Origin: a virus
Direction: 5' to 3' (one strand)
Length of the DNA: 23,376 nucleotides
IMG/VR virus record: IMGVR_UViG_3300000117_000191
Location: 3,353 to 26,728 of that record
Below are positions 1-5,704 of this stretch, piece after piece. The notes below the pieces were generated by a model. The model ran no database searches. It had not been told where the DNA came from and worked only from the letters and a program-made list of their open reading frames with translations. The first letter of the stretch is position 1; each line of letters begins with the position of its first letter. The position numbers and the translations under genes are program-made.

Positions 1-143
1 TTTCCTCCCATCTCTTCGCATAGTCTAGTAGCTTGTGATTTTACTTTTTCGTCTGTTTTCTCGTCATTAAAAGCACCCCCCATGAAAGAGGGTTCTTGTG
101 GTGCAAATACCGGGGTTGATTTTCTATTAATTGTATAATTCAT
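1..143 (-). CDS. Hypothetical protein, 5' part of a leftward gene cut by the window edge
   Basis: An open frame reads leftward from ATG at 143 and is still open after 47 codons at the window edge. The start is supported by AGGAG about eight bases upstream on the minus strand. The product begins MNYTINRKSTPVFAPQEPSF, then has a Gly/Ala patch and a charged stretch rich in Asp, Glu and Lys. No motif allows a functional call. It lies 50 bases downstream of the 155-residue gene on the same strand and is probably co-transcribed with it, although a palindrome sits between them. The start call is good; the function is unknown. Confidence 0.6.
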   Translation of the reverse strand, partial: MNYTINRKSTPVFAPQEPSFMGGAFNDEKTDEKVKSQATRLCEEMGG

Positions 144-179
144 TCGTTTTATTCTCCTATGGTTTTGTTGTTGGTTGTT

Positions 180-197
180 CTAGAATTAAAATTCTAG
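180..197. repeat. Short inverted repeat between two leftward genes
   Basis: CTAGAATT and AATTCTAG are perfect 8-base arms separated by AA. The right arm contains the TAG stop codon of the 155-residue gene. A two-base loop is too tight for an RNA hairpin of full length, and there is no T-run on the minus strand, so an operator or weak RNA element is as likely as a terminator. Confidence 0.4.
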
Positions 198-661
198 TCT
201 TGGTTAAAATTATATACCCATCTTAAAAATGGTCGGTCTTTAGTCCACGTATCTAAAACTATCAGTTGTTTTAAATCCCTGTTGTTAATAAACCATCTAC
301 CGAGGACAAATTCAATTTCTGCGTCTTCTAATTCAAAGCTACCGCTTTGCCATCTTTCAAATCTGTCAATACCTAGCCTATTATCCATATCAGTCATATA
401 ATGGTCTGTTTCTTCGTCGTAATGGTTCTGCCAATTAGTTCTCGCTATCTCCTTTAATAGGTCGACATTAAGCTTATTTTTCAGCGCCGTACTCGTCTCC
501 ATGTCTGTCCTAAAGCCGACGAGCTTTCTTTGCCATGTATAGTCTCCATTTGTAATCTCGACAGAAACAACAGGGTGTTTCTCTTTGATATTGTAAAGAT
601 AATCCGAGGGGTTATCACTTTTAATATTGGGTGTTATTACTGCTTCTATTCTATTCTTCAT
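194..661 (-). CDS. Hypothetical protein, 155 aa
   Basis: A leftward open frame starts at ATG 661, with GGAG about ten bases upstream on the minus strand. The protein is soluble-looking, acidic in its second half and unusually rich in Trp and Asp/Asn (for example the patches NGDYTWQRKLVGF and TNWQNHYDEETDHYMTDMD). It has no signal peptide, membrane segment or recognisable catalytic motif. I do not recognise the family. It belongs to the leftward group with the 936-1184 gene and the gene cut at the left edge, which would fit early or accessory functions, but that is inference from orientation only. Base composition is closer to the rest of the window than to the G+C-richer stretch just upstream. 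Confidence 0.65.
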   Translation of the reverse strand: MKNRIEAVITPNIKSDNPSDYLYNIKEKHPVVSVEITNGDYTWQRKLVGFRTDMETSTALKNKLNVDLLKEIARTNWQNHYDEETDHYMTDMDNRLGIDRFERWQSGSFELEDAEIEFVLGRWFINNRDLKQLIVLDTWTKDRPFLRWVYNFNQD

Positions 662-771
662 AGGGTGTTTACTCCATTTGTAACGGCTATGGTTTTGGGT
701 GTTCTTGCTGTTACACTCTATGCCGTCGTTATAGGGTGTTCTAGCACAAGTTTTTGTCTTAGCTGGGTGTA
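573..771. repeat. Cluster of GGGTGT words
   Basis: GGGTGT (ACACCC on the strand that carries the leftward genes) occurs at 573, 629, 663, 697, 734 and 765, mostly 31-37 bases apart, five of them followed by T. Further copies lie at 1113, 1137, 1154 and 1460. All are on the same strand. The copies at 573 and 629 are inside the 155-residue gene; the one at 663 touches its start codon. The role is unknown; a protein-binding repeat is possible. Confidence 0.4.
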
Positions 772-843
772 ATACTACGTATTACTCCCATGGGTTGAAG
801 TCGCTCGGATAGGTCGCATTTCGGTCTATGCCGAGGGTATAGA

Positions 844-899
844 AGCCTAGCTAGGAATCGAACCTAGCTATCCCAAAGGGATAGAGCCGTCTCTAGGCT
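844..899 (-). ncRNA. tRNA-like element without a D arm (or tRNA remnant / attachment-site core)
   Basis: Read on the minus strand, this 56-base element has three perfect stems. A 7-bp acceptor-like stem joins 893-899 with 844-850. A hairpin CTATCCC-TTT-GGGATAG spans 868-884. A T arm of 5 bp with loop TTCGATT spans 851-867, flanked by GG and CC as in real tRNAs. If the middle hairpin is read as a 5-bp anticodon stem, the loop is CCTTTGG and the anticodon would be TTT (Lys), but base 33 would be C instead of the conserved U. Only eight bases (885-892) replace the D arm, the variable loop is absent and no CCA follows. A normal tRNA is therefore unlikely. Alternatives are a degenerate tRNA, a tRNA mimic, or the tRNA-end part of an attachment site. 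Confidence 0.4.
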
Positions 900-935
900 T
901 TGCCGGACTTGCCGGTGTATGAGTACGCGCCTTGT

Positions 936-1184
936 CTATACGAACGCGTCCATAGGCATTTCACCGTTCTCGTCGAGAAGTGCTAGCATTCCGTCTTGAG
1001 CGGTGAGCCATGCTTCCTCGCGTTCTTCAGCTTCGCGTTTCTTGGTGTACGTACACGTAGGAAAGTCAGCACGAAACTCTTCGTCGTATGCTAGAAGAGC
1101 CTGTTCTTCGCGGGGTGTACACACGTCTGTGTGCTTGGGTGTCTGTGCGTTCTGGGTGTTCGGGTTTTGTATGATTGTTATCAT
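936..1184 (-). CDS. Hypothetical small acidic protein, 82 aa
   Basis: A leftward open frame starts at ATG 1184 with a strong AGGAG seven bases upstream on the minus strand, which fixes the start. The product has a polar N-terminus rich in Asn, Gln and Thr, then a central helix full of Glu and Arg (KKREAEEREEAWL), and an acidic tail ending DAFV. There is no membrane segment or enzyme motif, and I do not recognise the family. The gene is noticeably richer in G+C and CG dinucleotides than the rightward genes, so it may have a different history. It is the first leftward gene next to the gene-free control region, a position often used for early phage genes. Confidence 0.6.
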   Translation of the reverse strand: MITIIQNPNTQNAQTPKHTDVCTPREEQALLAYDEEFRADFPTCTYTKKREAEEREEAWLTAQDGMLALLDENGEMPMDAFV

Positions 1185-1549
1185 GGTTTTTCTCCTGTTC
1201 TACGCATAGGGTGCTATCCTTACGCGTAAGTTCGTTAGTTTGAATCCGACTGAATCTGTCCGTCGGCGACACCCAAATTTAACCATGAAAGCTAGCCAAA
1301 ACCAAGCGAAAAAGCTATAACCGACGGCTATAAGGCTCAAACGTAGGTAAAACTAGGGTAAATGGTCGCAAAGATATGAATGATTGCGCCTAGCGAGGGA
1401 AGAGCCAACGCGAAACGCGAACTCAACGAGAAACGCGAAGGACAACCGGAAAACGAGCCGGGTGTCCATACGTATATTACGTTCCACACATTTTTTACAC
1501 AGTTTTTTAGTGCCTCATAAACATGTTTATTTGGTGTTTTTTTGCACAA

Positions 1550-1582
1550 GGAGTAGTTAGGGAGTAGGTTGGGAGTAGGTTT
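1550..1582 (+). repeat. Three 11-base tandem repeats GGAGTAGGTTK
   Basis: The units are GGAGTAGTTAG (1550-1560), GGAGTAGGTTG (1561-1571) and GGAGTAGGTTT (1572-1582). The period of 11 bases is close to one helical turn, so the same face of the DNA is presented three times. Upstream and downstream bases do not continue the repeat. Confidence 0.65.
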
Positions 1583-1615
1583 TTATATCTAACAATATTA
1601 ACACTTAATAGCAAT

Positions 1616-1678
1616 GCCATACTTATAAAATGGCTTTGCCATAGCTTTGCTATAGCTTAGCTATAGCCTTGCCATGCA
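1616..1678 (+). repeat. 11-base iteron-like array with GCCAT/GCTAT core
   Basis: Four adjoining 11-base units, TTTGCCATAGC, TTTGCTATAGC, TTAGCTATAGC and CTTGCCATGCA, cover 1635-1678. The core GCYAT starts at 1638, 1649, 1660 and 1671, and a further GCCAT at 1616 is in the same phase with one unit missing. The array also shares phase with the GGAGTAG array (66 bases from 1550 to 1616). It resembles initiator or regulator binding iterons. Confidence 0.6.
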
Positions 1679-1680
1679 TA

Positions 1681-1698
1681 TAGAAGTAGAAGTAGAAG
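1681..1698 (+). repeat. Three tandem TAGAAG hexamers
   Basis: TAGAAG is repeated exactly three times directly after the 11-base array and is bordered on both sides by TATA-like bases. It could be slippage-prone spacer DNA or a binding site. Confidence 0.6.
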
Positions 1699-1740
1699 TA
1701 TATAGTATTATATAATATATATAATTAATAAATATAAATC
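1699..1740. other. AT-rich tract, possible DNA-unwinding element
   Basis: Almost every base is A or T, with runs of TATA and ATAAT. Its position beside the iteron-like arrays fits a duplex-unwinding element. It also contains TATAAT-like words, so a host-type promoter is an alternative. Confidence 0.4.
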
Positions 1741-1742
1741 TT

Positions 1743-1756
1743 AGGTTTATAAACCT
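1743..1756. promoter_or_regulatory. Operator-like palindrome AGGTTTATAAACCT
   Basis: A perfect 14-base palindrome. It overlaps a direct repeat of CTTAGGTT (1740-1747 and 1755-1762, 15 bases apart). It lies 104 bases before the first rightward gene, a position that fits a dimeric regulator site. Confidence 0.45.
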
Positions 1757-1793
1757 TAGGTTGCAAAATCAACCATTTTTTACTTTTAACTAC

Positions 1794-1815
1794 TGTAACA
1801 TTATCGTTATATTTA
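1794..1815 (+). promoter_or_regulatory. Degenerate TGTAACAT tandem site before the 1860 gene
   Basis: TGTAACATTAT (1794-1804) is followed by a poorly matching second 11-base unit, CGTTATATTTA, and then TTCC. It is the weakest of four related sites and lies 45 bases before the ATG of the first rightward gene. Confidence 0.35.
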
Positions 1816-1859
1816 TTCCGGGGCAAAAAATTATTTTTTAACCAAAATAGGAGCGTATA

Positions 1860-2057
1860 ATGGCTTACGAAGCAAAAGATAACACATTTAGTATGTTTGA
1901 TAACGAAAATAAAACAAATGAAAACCAACCCGACTTTACAGGTCAGGGCAAGATTGGCGGTAAAGAAGTAAAAGTTGCCGGATGGAAGAAGACATCAGCT
2001 AACGGCAAAGAGTATATTTCTTACAAGGTAGAAGAAAAAGGCGCTTACCTTGGCTAA
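1860..2057 (+). CDS. Small DUF736-like phage protein, 65 aa
   Basis: The first rightward gene starts at ATG 1860 behind AGGAG, nine bases away. The product has a polar N-terminus (MAYEAKDNTFSMFDNENK) followed by a compact beta-rich part, PDFTGQGKIGGKEVKVAGWK, then KTSANGKEYISYKVEEK. That pattern resembles the short DUF736-like proteins common in phages, whose role is not firmly known and is often guessed to involve DNA. The family call is by resemblance only. The gene sits directly downstream of the candidate origin and a degenerate TGTAACAT site, and its end overlaps the next gene by eight bases, suggesting coupled translation. A role in DNA metabolism would be a guess. Confidence 0.7.
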   Translation: MAYEAKDNTFSMFDNENKTNENQPDFTGQGKIGGKEVKVAGWKKTSANGKEYISYKVEEKGAYLG

Positions 2058-2367
2058 ACGTCTTAGAAAACGTAAAAACAAAAGCGCTGCTTGGACTAGA
2101 AAAGAGGGTAAGAACCCTAAAGGTGGTTTAAACGCTAAAGGGCGAGCTAGTTATAAAGCTCAAACCGGCGGAACACTTAAAGCTCCTGTAAAATCAGGCA
2201 CAAATCCTCGTAGAGTATCATTTGCAGCGCGATTTGCGGGCATGAAAGGCCCAATGAAAGATTCAAAAGGTCGTCCAACGAGAAAAGCCCTTGCTTTAAA
2301 AGCTTGGGGCTTTGGTTCTGTTGATTCTGCTAGAAAATTTGCTAACAACAATAAAAAAAGAGGGTAA
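2050..2367 (+). CDS. Basic DUF6321-like protein, 105 aa
   Basis: The frame opens with TTG at 2050 inside the end of the previous gene. The start is chosen because it gives MAKRLRKRKNK and because no later ATG gives a plausible N-terminus. The product is strongly basic and contains the conserved-looking segments WTRKEGKNPKGGLNAKGRAS, a TGGTLKAPVKSG patch and RFAGMKGPMKDSKGRPTRKA, followed by a helical tail. This pattern matches what I know of the DUF6321 family from marine phages, whose function is undefined. High positive charge suggests nucleic-acid binding. It begins a run of three small basic proteins placed just before the terminase genes, so a link to DNA condensation or packaging is possible but unproven. 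Confidence 0.75.
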   Translation: MAKRLRKRKNKSAAWTRKEGKNPKGGLNAKGRASYKAQTGGTLKAPVKSGTNPRRVSFAARFAGMKGPMKDSKGRPTRKALALKAWGFGSVDSARKFANNNKKRG

Positions 2368-2369
2368 TT

Positions 2370-2477
2370 ATGCCAAAAGTAGGTAAGAAAAAATTTCCAT
2401 ATACAAAAAAAGGAAAAGAAGCCGCGAAAAAAGCATCTAAAAAGACTGGAAAAAAGGTAAGACGAAGTGGCTACTAA
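2370..2477 (+). CDS. Very small Lys-rich protein, 35 aa
   Basis: A short frame starts at ATG 2370, two bases after the previous stop, with AGGG about five bases upstream. It encodes MPKVGKKKFPYTKKGKEAAK followed by more Lys/Ala/Arg and ends RRSGY. The opening and the K-K-F-P-Y-T pattern are familiar from tiny proteins of marine phages, where they are left as hypothetical. Its stop overlaps the next gene by 11 bases, so it is embedded in the translational chain. The size invites doubt, but position, ribosome-binding site and composition all support a real gene. It is probably a nucleic-acid binder, by charge alone. Confidence 0.65.
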   Translation: MPKVGKKKFPYTKKGKEAAKKASKKTGKKVRRSGY

Positions 2478-2658
2478 GAAAAGACCGGGTTTATATGCAA
2501 ATATTCACGCTAAACGCAAAAGGATTGCGCAAGGTAGTGGTGAAAAAATGAGAAAAGTAGGTTCAGATGGCGCGCCGTCAAAGCAAGACTTTGCAGATTC
2601 AGCTAAAACAGCAAAAAAACCTAAACGATTACGAGCTAGAAAAGCTAAAAAGAAATAA
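2467..2658 (+). CDS. Small basic protein, 63 aa
   Basis: The frame begins with GTG at 2467, giving MATKKRPGLYANIHAKRKRI, and continues with SGEKMRKVGSDGAPSK and a Lys/Arg tail. The segments GLYANIHAKRKRI and SGEKMRKxGxxGAP are, to my knowledge, a recurring signature in small hypothetical proteins of marine phages. It overlaps the 35-residue gene by 11 bases, and its stop shares a base with the start of the small terminase gene (TAATG), so translation of all of these is probably coupled. No enzyme motif is present. Nucleic-acid binding is likely from charge; a packaging role is an inference from the neighbours. Confidence 0.75.
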   Translation: MATKKRPGLYANIHAKRKRIAQGSGEKMRKVGSDGAPSKQDFADSAKTAKKPKRLRARKAKKK

Positions 2659-3428
2659 TGAAAGTAGAATGCCGAGGTAAGCAGTTTGATGTTTACACTC
2701 CGGAAGAAGCTAGTAAATTAAAAATTTTTCCTGTTAAAAATTGGAGAGACGCTGAAGTAGGCGATTGGATACTTACTTCCGATAATAAAGTAGTTCAATG
2801 CTTAAATAGGAAAGTCAAAAAATTCGCCAATACAAAAAAACCTTATATTTTTATTAGAACAGGTTATGGCGAGCGCGGATGTCACAAAAAACATTATTAC
2901 GCTAAAAAACAACACGATTGGGATTTAGATAAAAGATATGTTGGTGATTTAGTTAAAAATATAAGACCTACCGCTAAACAAAAAACATTTGTTGATTTTT
3001 TATTTTTACATGGAATGACAAATAAACTTGGTATGTGGGATACTGAGTCTGTTGTTCTTGCTTACCAATCTGTTTATATGGATAATAATCCAGAACAGGC
3101 TCTTCGCAGAGGGTTAACAATATTAAAAAGAAAACATATTAGGGAGTATATAGCTTTGAATATGAGAGATAAGTTAAGCGCATTAGGTCTTGATGATGAT
3201 TATGTTGCAGATAGGTATAGAGATATTATAGAAAATACAGAAACTCCGGCAGCAACAAGATTAAATGCTTTAAACAGAGTGAGTGATATGTTAGGCCATC
3301 TTACTAAAGAGAAAAAAGAGGAAAGCGTTGAAGGTGTATTTGCATTATCTGATGGGGATATTAAAAAATTGTCATCGGTACGAAAAACAATAGCAGAAAC
3401 AACATATGGCCCAAGAAAAGACAATTAA
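2658..3428 (+). CDS. terS: Terminase small subunit with an extra N-terminal domain, 256 aa
   Basis: Small terminase subunits recognise phage DNA and hand it to the large subunit. Residues about 104-212 have the family pattern: RPTAKQKTFVDFLFLHGMT, a helix with AYQSVYMDN, the repeat-like QALRRGLTILKRKHIREYI, and a C-terminal helical part with DDDYVADRYRDIIEN and RLNALNRVSDMLG. The first 100 residues form a separate region rich in aromatic and basic residues (VGDWILTSDNKVVQCL), so the protein is longer than many small terminases. The gene directly precedes the large terminase, with one tiny gene between them. The call rests on fold-like helices and position rather than on a catalytic motif. Confidence 0.75.
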   Translation: MKVECRGKQFDVYTPEEASKLKIFPVKNWRDAEVGDWILTSDNKVVQCLNRKVKKFANTKKPYIFIRTGYGERGCHKKHYYAKKQHDWDLDKRYVGDLVKNIRPTAKQKTFVDFLFLHGMTNKLGMWDTESVVLAYQSVYMDNNPEQALRRGLTILKRKHIREYIALNMRDKLSALGLDDDYVADRYRDIIENTETPAATRLNALNRVSDMLGHLTKEKKEESVEGVFALSDGDIKKLSSVRKTIAETTYGPRKDN

Positions 3429-3633
3429 AACGACAGGTTATGTAAGCCAACCTAAATCACAGAGTGGCGAAATAAATGTTAATGAATTAGCAATAATGAA
3501 TATTGACAATGTTTATTATGAAATTGATGGGCATGTTGCAAAATTTATTCTTACCCTTATTGAAGATGTTGAGTCTTCAAACGAAAGAATGGATTTTTTA
3601 GAAACTATAATGGGTGCAAATGGAGAAAGTTAA
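3406..3633 (+). CDS. Hypothetical small protein between the terminase genes, 75 aa
   Basis: ATG 3406 lies inside the end of the small terminase gene (23-base overlap), and the stop lies inside the start of the large terminase gene. The product has a polar N-terminus (MAQEKTIKTTGYVSQPKSQS), then NVNELAIMNIDNVYYEIDG and an amphipathic helix, AKFILTLIEDVESSNERMDF. It looks like a small two-part adaptor, but I recognise no family. No strong ribosome-binding site is seen, so it probably relies on coupling with upstream translation. Its invariable placement in the packaging cassette suggests a helper of terminase, which is inference only. Confidence 0.6.
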   Translation: MAQEKTIKTTGYVSQPKSQSGEINVNELAIMNIDNVYYEIDGHVAKFILTLIEDVESSNERMDFLETIMGANGES

Positions 3634-5287
3634 AAAACCGCTTACATCTCTTTCTGAAAAAAAGAAATCAGAAATGTTAAAAGCTATGTATTTAGATATT
3701 TTTACATTTGCTGAAATTTTATTTGGCGATAAAGAAAACCCTATGCATTTTCATGTGCGCTCCAAATCGCCCGATTTTCACCGTGAAATAGCAAAAACCT
3801 TAATAGGTATGGCGCCGGGCAGTAAACTAGCCGTAGTGGCCCCAAGAGACCACGCAAAATCGACGTTTATTAATCTCATCTACCCTTTGCATCGAATATT
3901 GTTTGGTGAAGAGCGTTTTTTGTTGCTTATATCAGAATCTGAAATGCAATCTAAATACAACCTAGAAGCGATTGGAAATGAAATAGAGTTTAATCCTAAA
4001 ATCCATTATTTTTTTGGAGATAGAAAAGGCGCTGTTTGGGGTAAAGAAGAAAAAGAAGTTGTTGGCGGGTTTGATAAATATGGAAAGCCAAATGTAATGT
4101 GCAAATGTTTAATTCGTGGTACTGGTCAAAAAGTTCGTGGATTAAAGTATGGAGCATATAGACCAACACTTACAATAATTGATGATGGTGAAGGTGAAGC
4201 TAACAGTACTACCCCTACAGCTAGGGATAAATTTAGAAGATGGCTAAACGGTGCTGTTATTCCCGGCTCTGGGGATGCAAAATTAGTATTTATAGGCACA
4301 ATCGTAGATACTTCTGCATATTTAAATAGAATTGCAGGCCCATTAGCCTATGATAAAAACGGTAATTATAAAGTCAAGGGTTGGAAGTCTTTATTTTTTC
4401 AAGCAATTCCACAAAATACGCCAAATGGTAGGTTTGCTACTTCTGGAAATGAGTTTAAAGATAAGAACGGAAAAATAAAAGTATTATGGGAAGACAGGAG
4501 ACCTTATGATTGGTTAATAGCTGAAAGAGATAGACTTAAATCAGAAGGCGACATTGCATATTTTTATCAAGAGTATCAAAATATTCCGGTAGATGATAGT
4601 TTTAGAATTTTTAAAGAAAAAGATATGCGCTATTGGGATGGTAGATATATTTACGAAGAAGGTCAAAGTTATATTTTTAGAACAGATGAAGACAGACGAA
4701 TGAAATTACCTGTAAATATATTTTTAGGTGTCGACCCCGCATCAAGCGAGAATGTTAAAGCAGACTATACTGTAATTATGGTAATAGCAGTAGATAAAGA
4801 GTATAATATTTATGTTTTAGATTATTTTAGAGGACAAGTAGCTCCAATGGACGGAGCGGACAGATTGTTTGAGCTAGCAGATATGTACCACCCTAAAGAT
4901 ATTAAGATTGAAGAAACAGGGCATGTTATGCTAGCAGACTATGTTAGAAGGCATTCTAAGCTTACAGGAAGATTTTATAATATAAATACTCGAAAAGCAA
5001 TTAAAGCAAAATATTATAGAATAAAACAAATGCAACCGCATTTTGCATCTCATTCGGTTTTTCTTAGAGATGAACATGAAGAGCTAGAGTCAGAATTATT
5101 AAATTTTAAAGAACATGGTACATTTAAAAAAGACACGTTAGACGCTTTAAGGTGGGCAATAGATGATGTATGGGCGCCCGATGTAGAGCAAAATGAACAA
5201 GGAGACTGGTTAGCTCCGGCTCCTATTTTAGAAGTAGATTGGGAAACAGGCCAGAACTTTAGTGCTTCTGATTTTTACGAAGCATAA
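3620..5287 (+). CDS. terL: Terminase large subunit
   Basis: This is the ATP-driven DNA-packaging motor and headful or site-specific nuclease. Numbering from ATG 3620, residues about 73-82 hold a Walker A-like VAPRDHAKST. Residues about 183-191 hold Walker B, TLTIIDDGE, and the coupling motif LVFIGTIVDTS follows near 222. The C-terminal RNase H-like nuclease shows FLGVDPASS with Asp near 372, KIEETG near 431 and DTLDALRWAIDDVW near 505-518, giving the expected acidic triad. At 555 residues it has normal length. I prefer ATG 3620 to the in-frame GTG two codons earlier; neither has a strong ribosome-binding site and both overlap the previous gene. The stop shares a base with the next start. Confidence 0.95.
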   Translation: MEKVKKPLTSLSEKKKSEMLKAMYLDIFTFAEILFGDKENPMHFHVRSKSPDFHREIAKTLIGMAPGSKLAVVAPRDHAKSTFINLIYPLHRILFGEERFLLLISESEMQSKYNLEAIGNEIEFNPKIHYFFGDRKGAVWGKEEKEVVGGFDKYGKPNVMCKCLIRGTGQKVRGLKYGAYRPTLTIIDDGEGEANSTTPTARDKFRRWLNGAVIPGSGDAKLVFIGTIVDTSAYLNRIAGPLAYDKNGNYKVKGWKSLFFQAIPQNTPNGRFATSGNEFKDKNGKIKVLWEDRRPYDWLIAERDRLKSEGDIAYFYQEYQNIPVDDSFRIFKEKDMRYWDGRYIYEEGQSYIFRTDEDRRMKLPVNIFLGVDPASSENVKADYTVIMVIAVDKEYNIYVLDYFRGQVAPMDGADRLFELADMYHPKDIKIEETGHVMLADYVRRHSKLTGRFYNINTRKAIKAKYYRIKQMQPHFASHSVFLRDEHEELESELLNFKEHGTFKKDTLDALRWAIDDVWAPDVEQNEQGDWLAPAPILEVDWETGQNFSASDFYEA

Positions 5288-5667
5288 TGGGTAATTTTGA
5301 TATTGATTTAGACTTTGGTCAAGTCTATGAACAAAAAATAAAAGACCTTTTTGAAGGCGATGGCTCAATCGAAGTTAAAACAGAGCGCGATATATGGGCT
5401 GATACAGGAAATATGGCTATTGAAATACGCTCAAGAGGAAAACCTTCTGGTATATCAATAACTGAAGCTAAGTGGTGGGTTCATAATTTCACAGTTGACG
5501 GAGATATAAAATTTTCAATGTTGTTTAAAGTTGATAAATTGCGTAAAGCAGTTAAGTATATGTATTTAAATGAATTAGCTAGTATGGTCAAAGGTGGAGA
5601 CGACTATACTAGTGATTTAATTTTAGCGCCAATTAGTACTTTAATTTTATTAAACAAAAAATTTTGA
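5287..5667 (+). CDS. Predicted PD-(D/E)XK-type nuclease, 126 aa
   Basis: The gene is chained to the large terminase by a TAATG overlap. The N-terminal helix carries Glu15 (GQVYEQKIKDLF), followed by SIEVKTERD with Glu29 and Lys31 and by a strand, GNMAIEIRSRGKPSG, with Glu46. A leading helix acid, E-x-K on a strand and a second acidic strand are the layout of PD-(D/E)XK nucleases and related resolvase-like enzymes. The aromatic TEAKWWVHN segment follows. Such an enzyme between terminase and portal could trim or resolve DNA before packaging. The call is from motif layout only; the first acidic residue is uncertain, and a non-enzymatic relative is possible. Confidence 0.55.
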   Translation: MGNFDIDLDFGQVYEQKIKDLFEGDGSIEVKTERDIWADTGNMAIEIRSRGKPSGISITEAKWWVHNFTVDGDIKFSMLFKVDKLRKAVKYMYLNELASMVKGGDDYTSDLILAPISTLILLNKKF

Positions 5668-5673
5668 ATTAAG

Positions 5674-5695
5674 TGTAACATTTTTGTAACATTAT
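5674..5695 (+). promoter_or_regulatory. Tandem TGTAACAT site before the portal gene
   Basis: TGTAACATTTT is followed by TGTAACATTAT, two copies exactly 11 bases apart, in the 37-base gap before the portal gene. The second copy ends only about ten bases before the ATG, and there is no ribosome-binding site after it. If this is a promoter, the mRNA leader would be very short or absent. Confidence 0.6.
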
Positions 5696-5704
5696 TCCAA
5701 ACAT

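Larger units (their letters stand above)
1185..1859. other. Gene-free divergent control region, possible replication origin
   Basis: No convincing gene lies in these 675 bases between the leftward and rightward blocks. The left part (to about 1480) is G+C richer and holds a direct repeat GAAACGCGAA (1412 and 1430). The right part is very AT rich and holds, in order, a GGAGTAG array (1550-1582), a GCYAT array (1616-1678), three TAGAAG hexamers, an AT tract, a palindrome and a degenerate TGTAACAT site. Repeated sites next to an AT-rich tract are typical of replication origins, but a purely transcriptional control region would look similar. No clear consensus bacterial promoter could be fixed by eye. 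Confidence 0.5.

Noticed and set aside
844-920. A complete standard tRNA gene on the minus strand
   Set aside because: Only 25 bases separate the acceptor 5' strand from the T arm where about 41 are needed, and no upstream sequence gives a better acceptor match.
1066-1272. Leftward open frame of 68 codons starting with GTG
   Set aside because: It overlaps the better-supported 936-1184 gene in another frame, and lacks a ribosome-binding site.
1491-1525. Possible host-type promoter TTTACA-18-TAAACA
   Set aside because: Both boxes are weak matches, and similar pairs are expected by chance in AT-rich DNA.
1337-1549. Leftward open frame of 70 codons starting with TTG
   Set aside because: No ribosome-binding site, unusual start, Cys/Ser/Phe-rich composition unlike other genes, and it lies over repeats in the control region.
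1725-1928. Leftward open frame over the palindrome and the first rightward gene
   Set aside because: It is antisense to the 1860 gene, has a composition typical of AT-rich noise and no ribosome-binding site.
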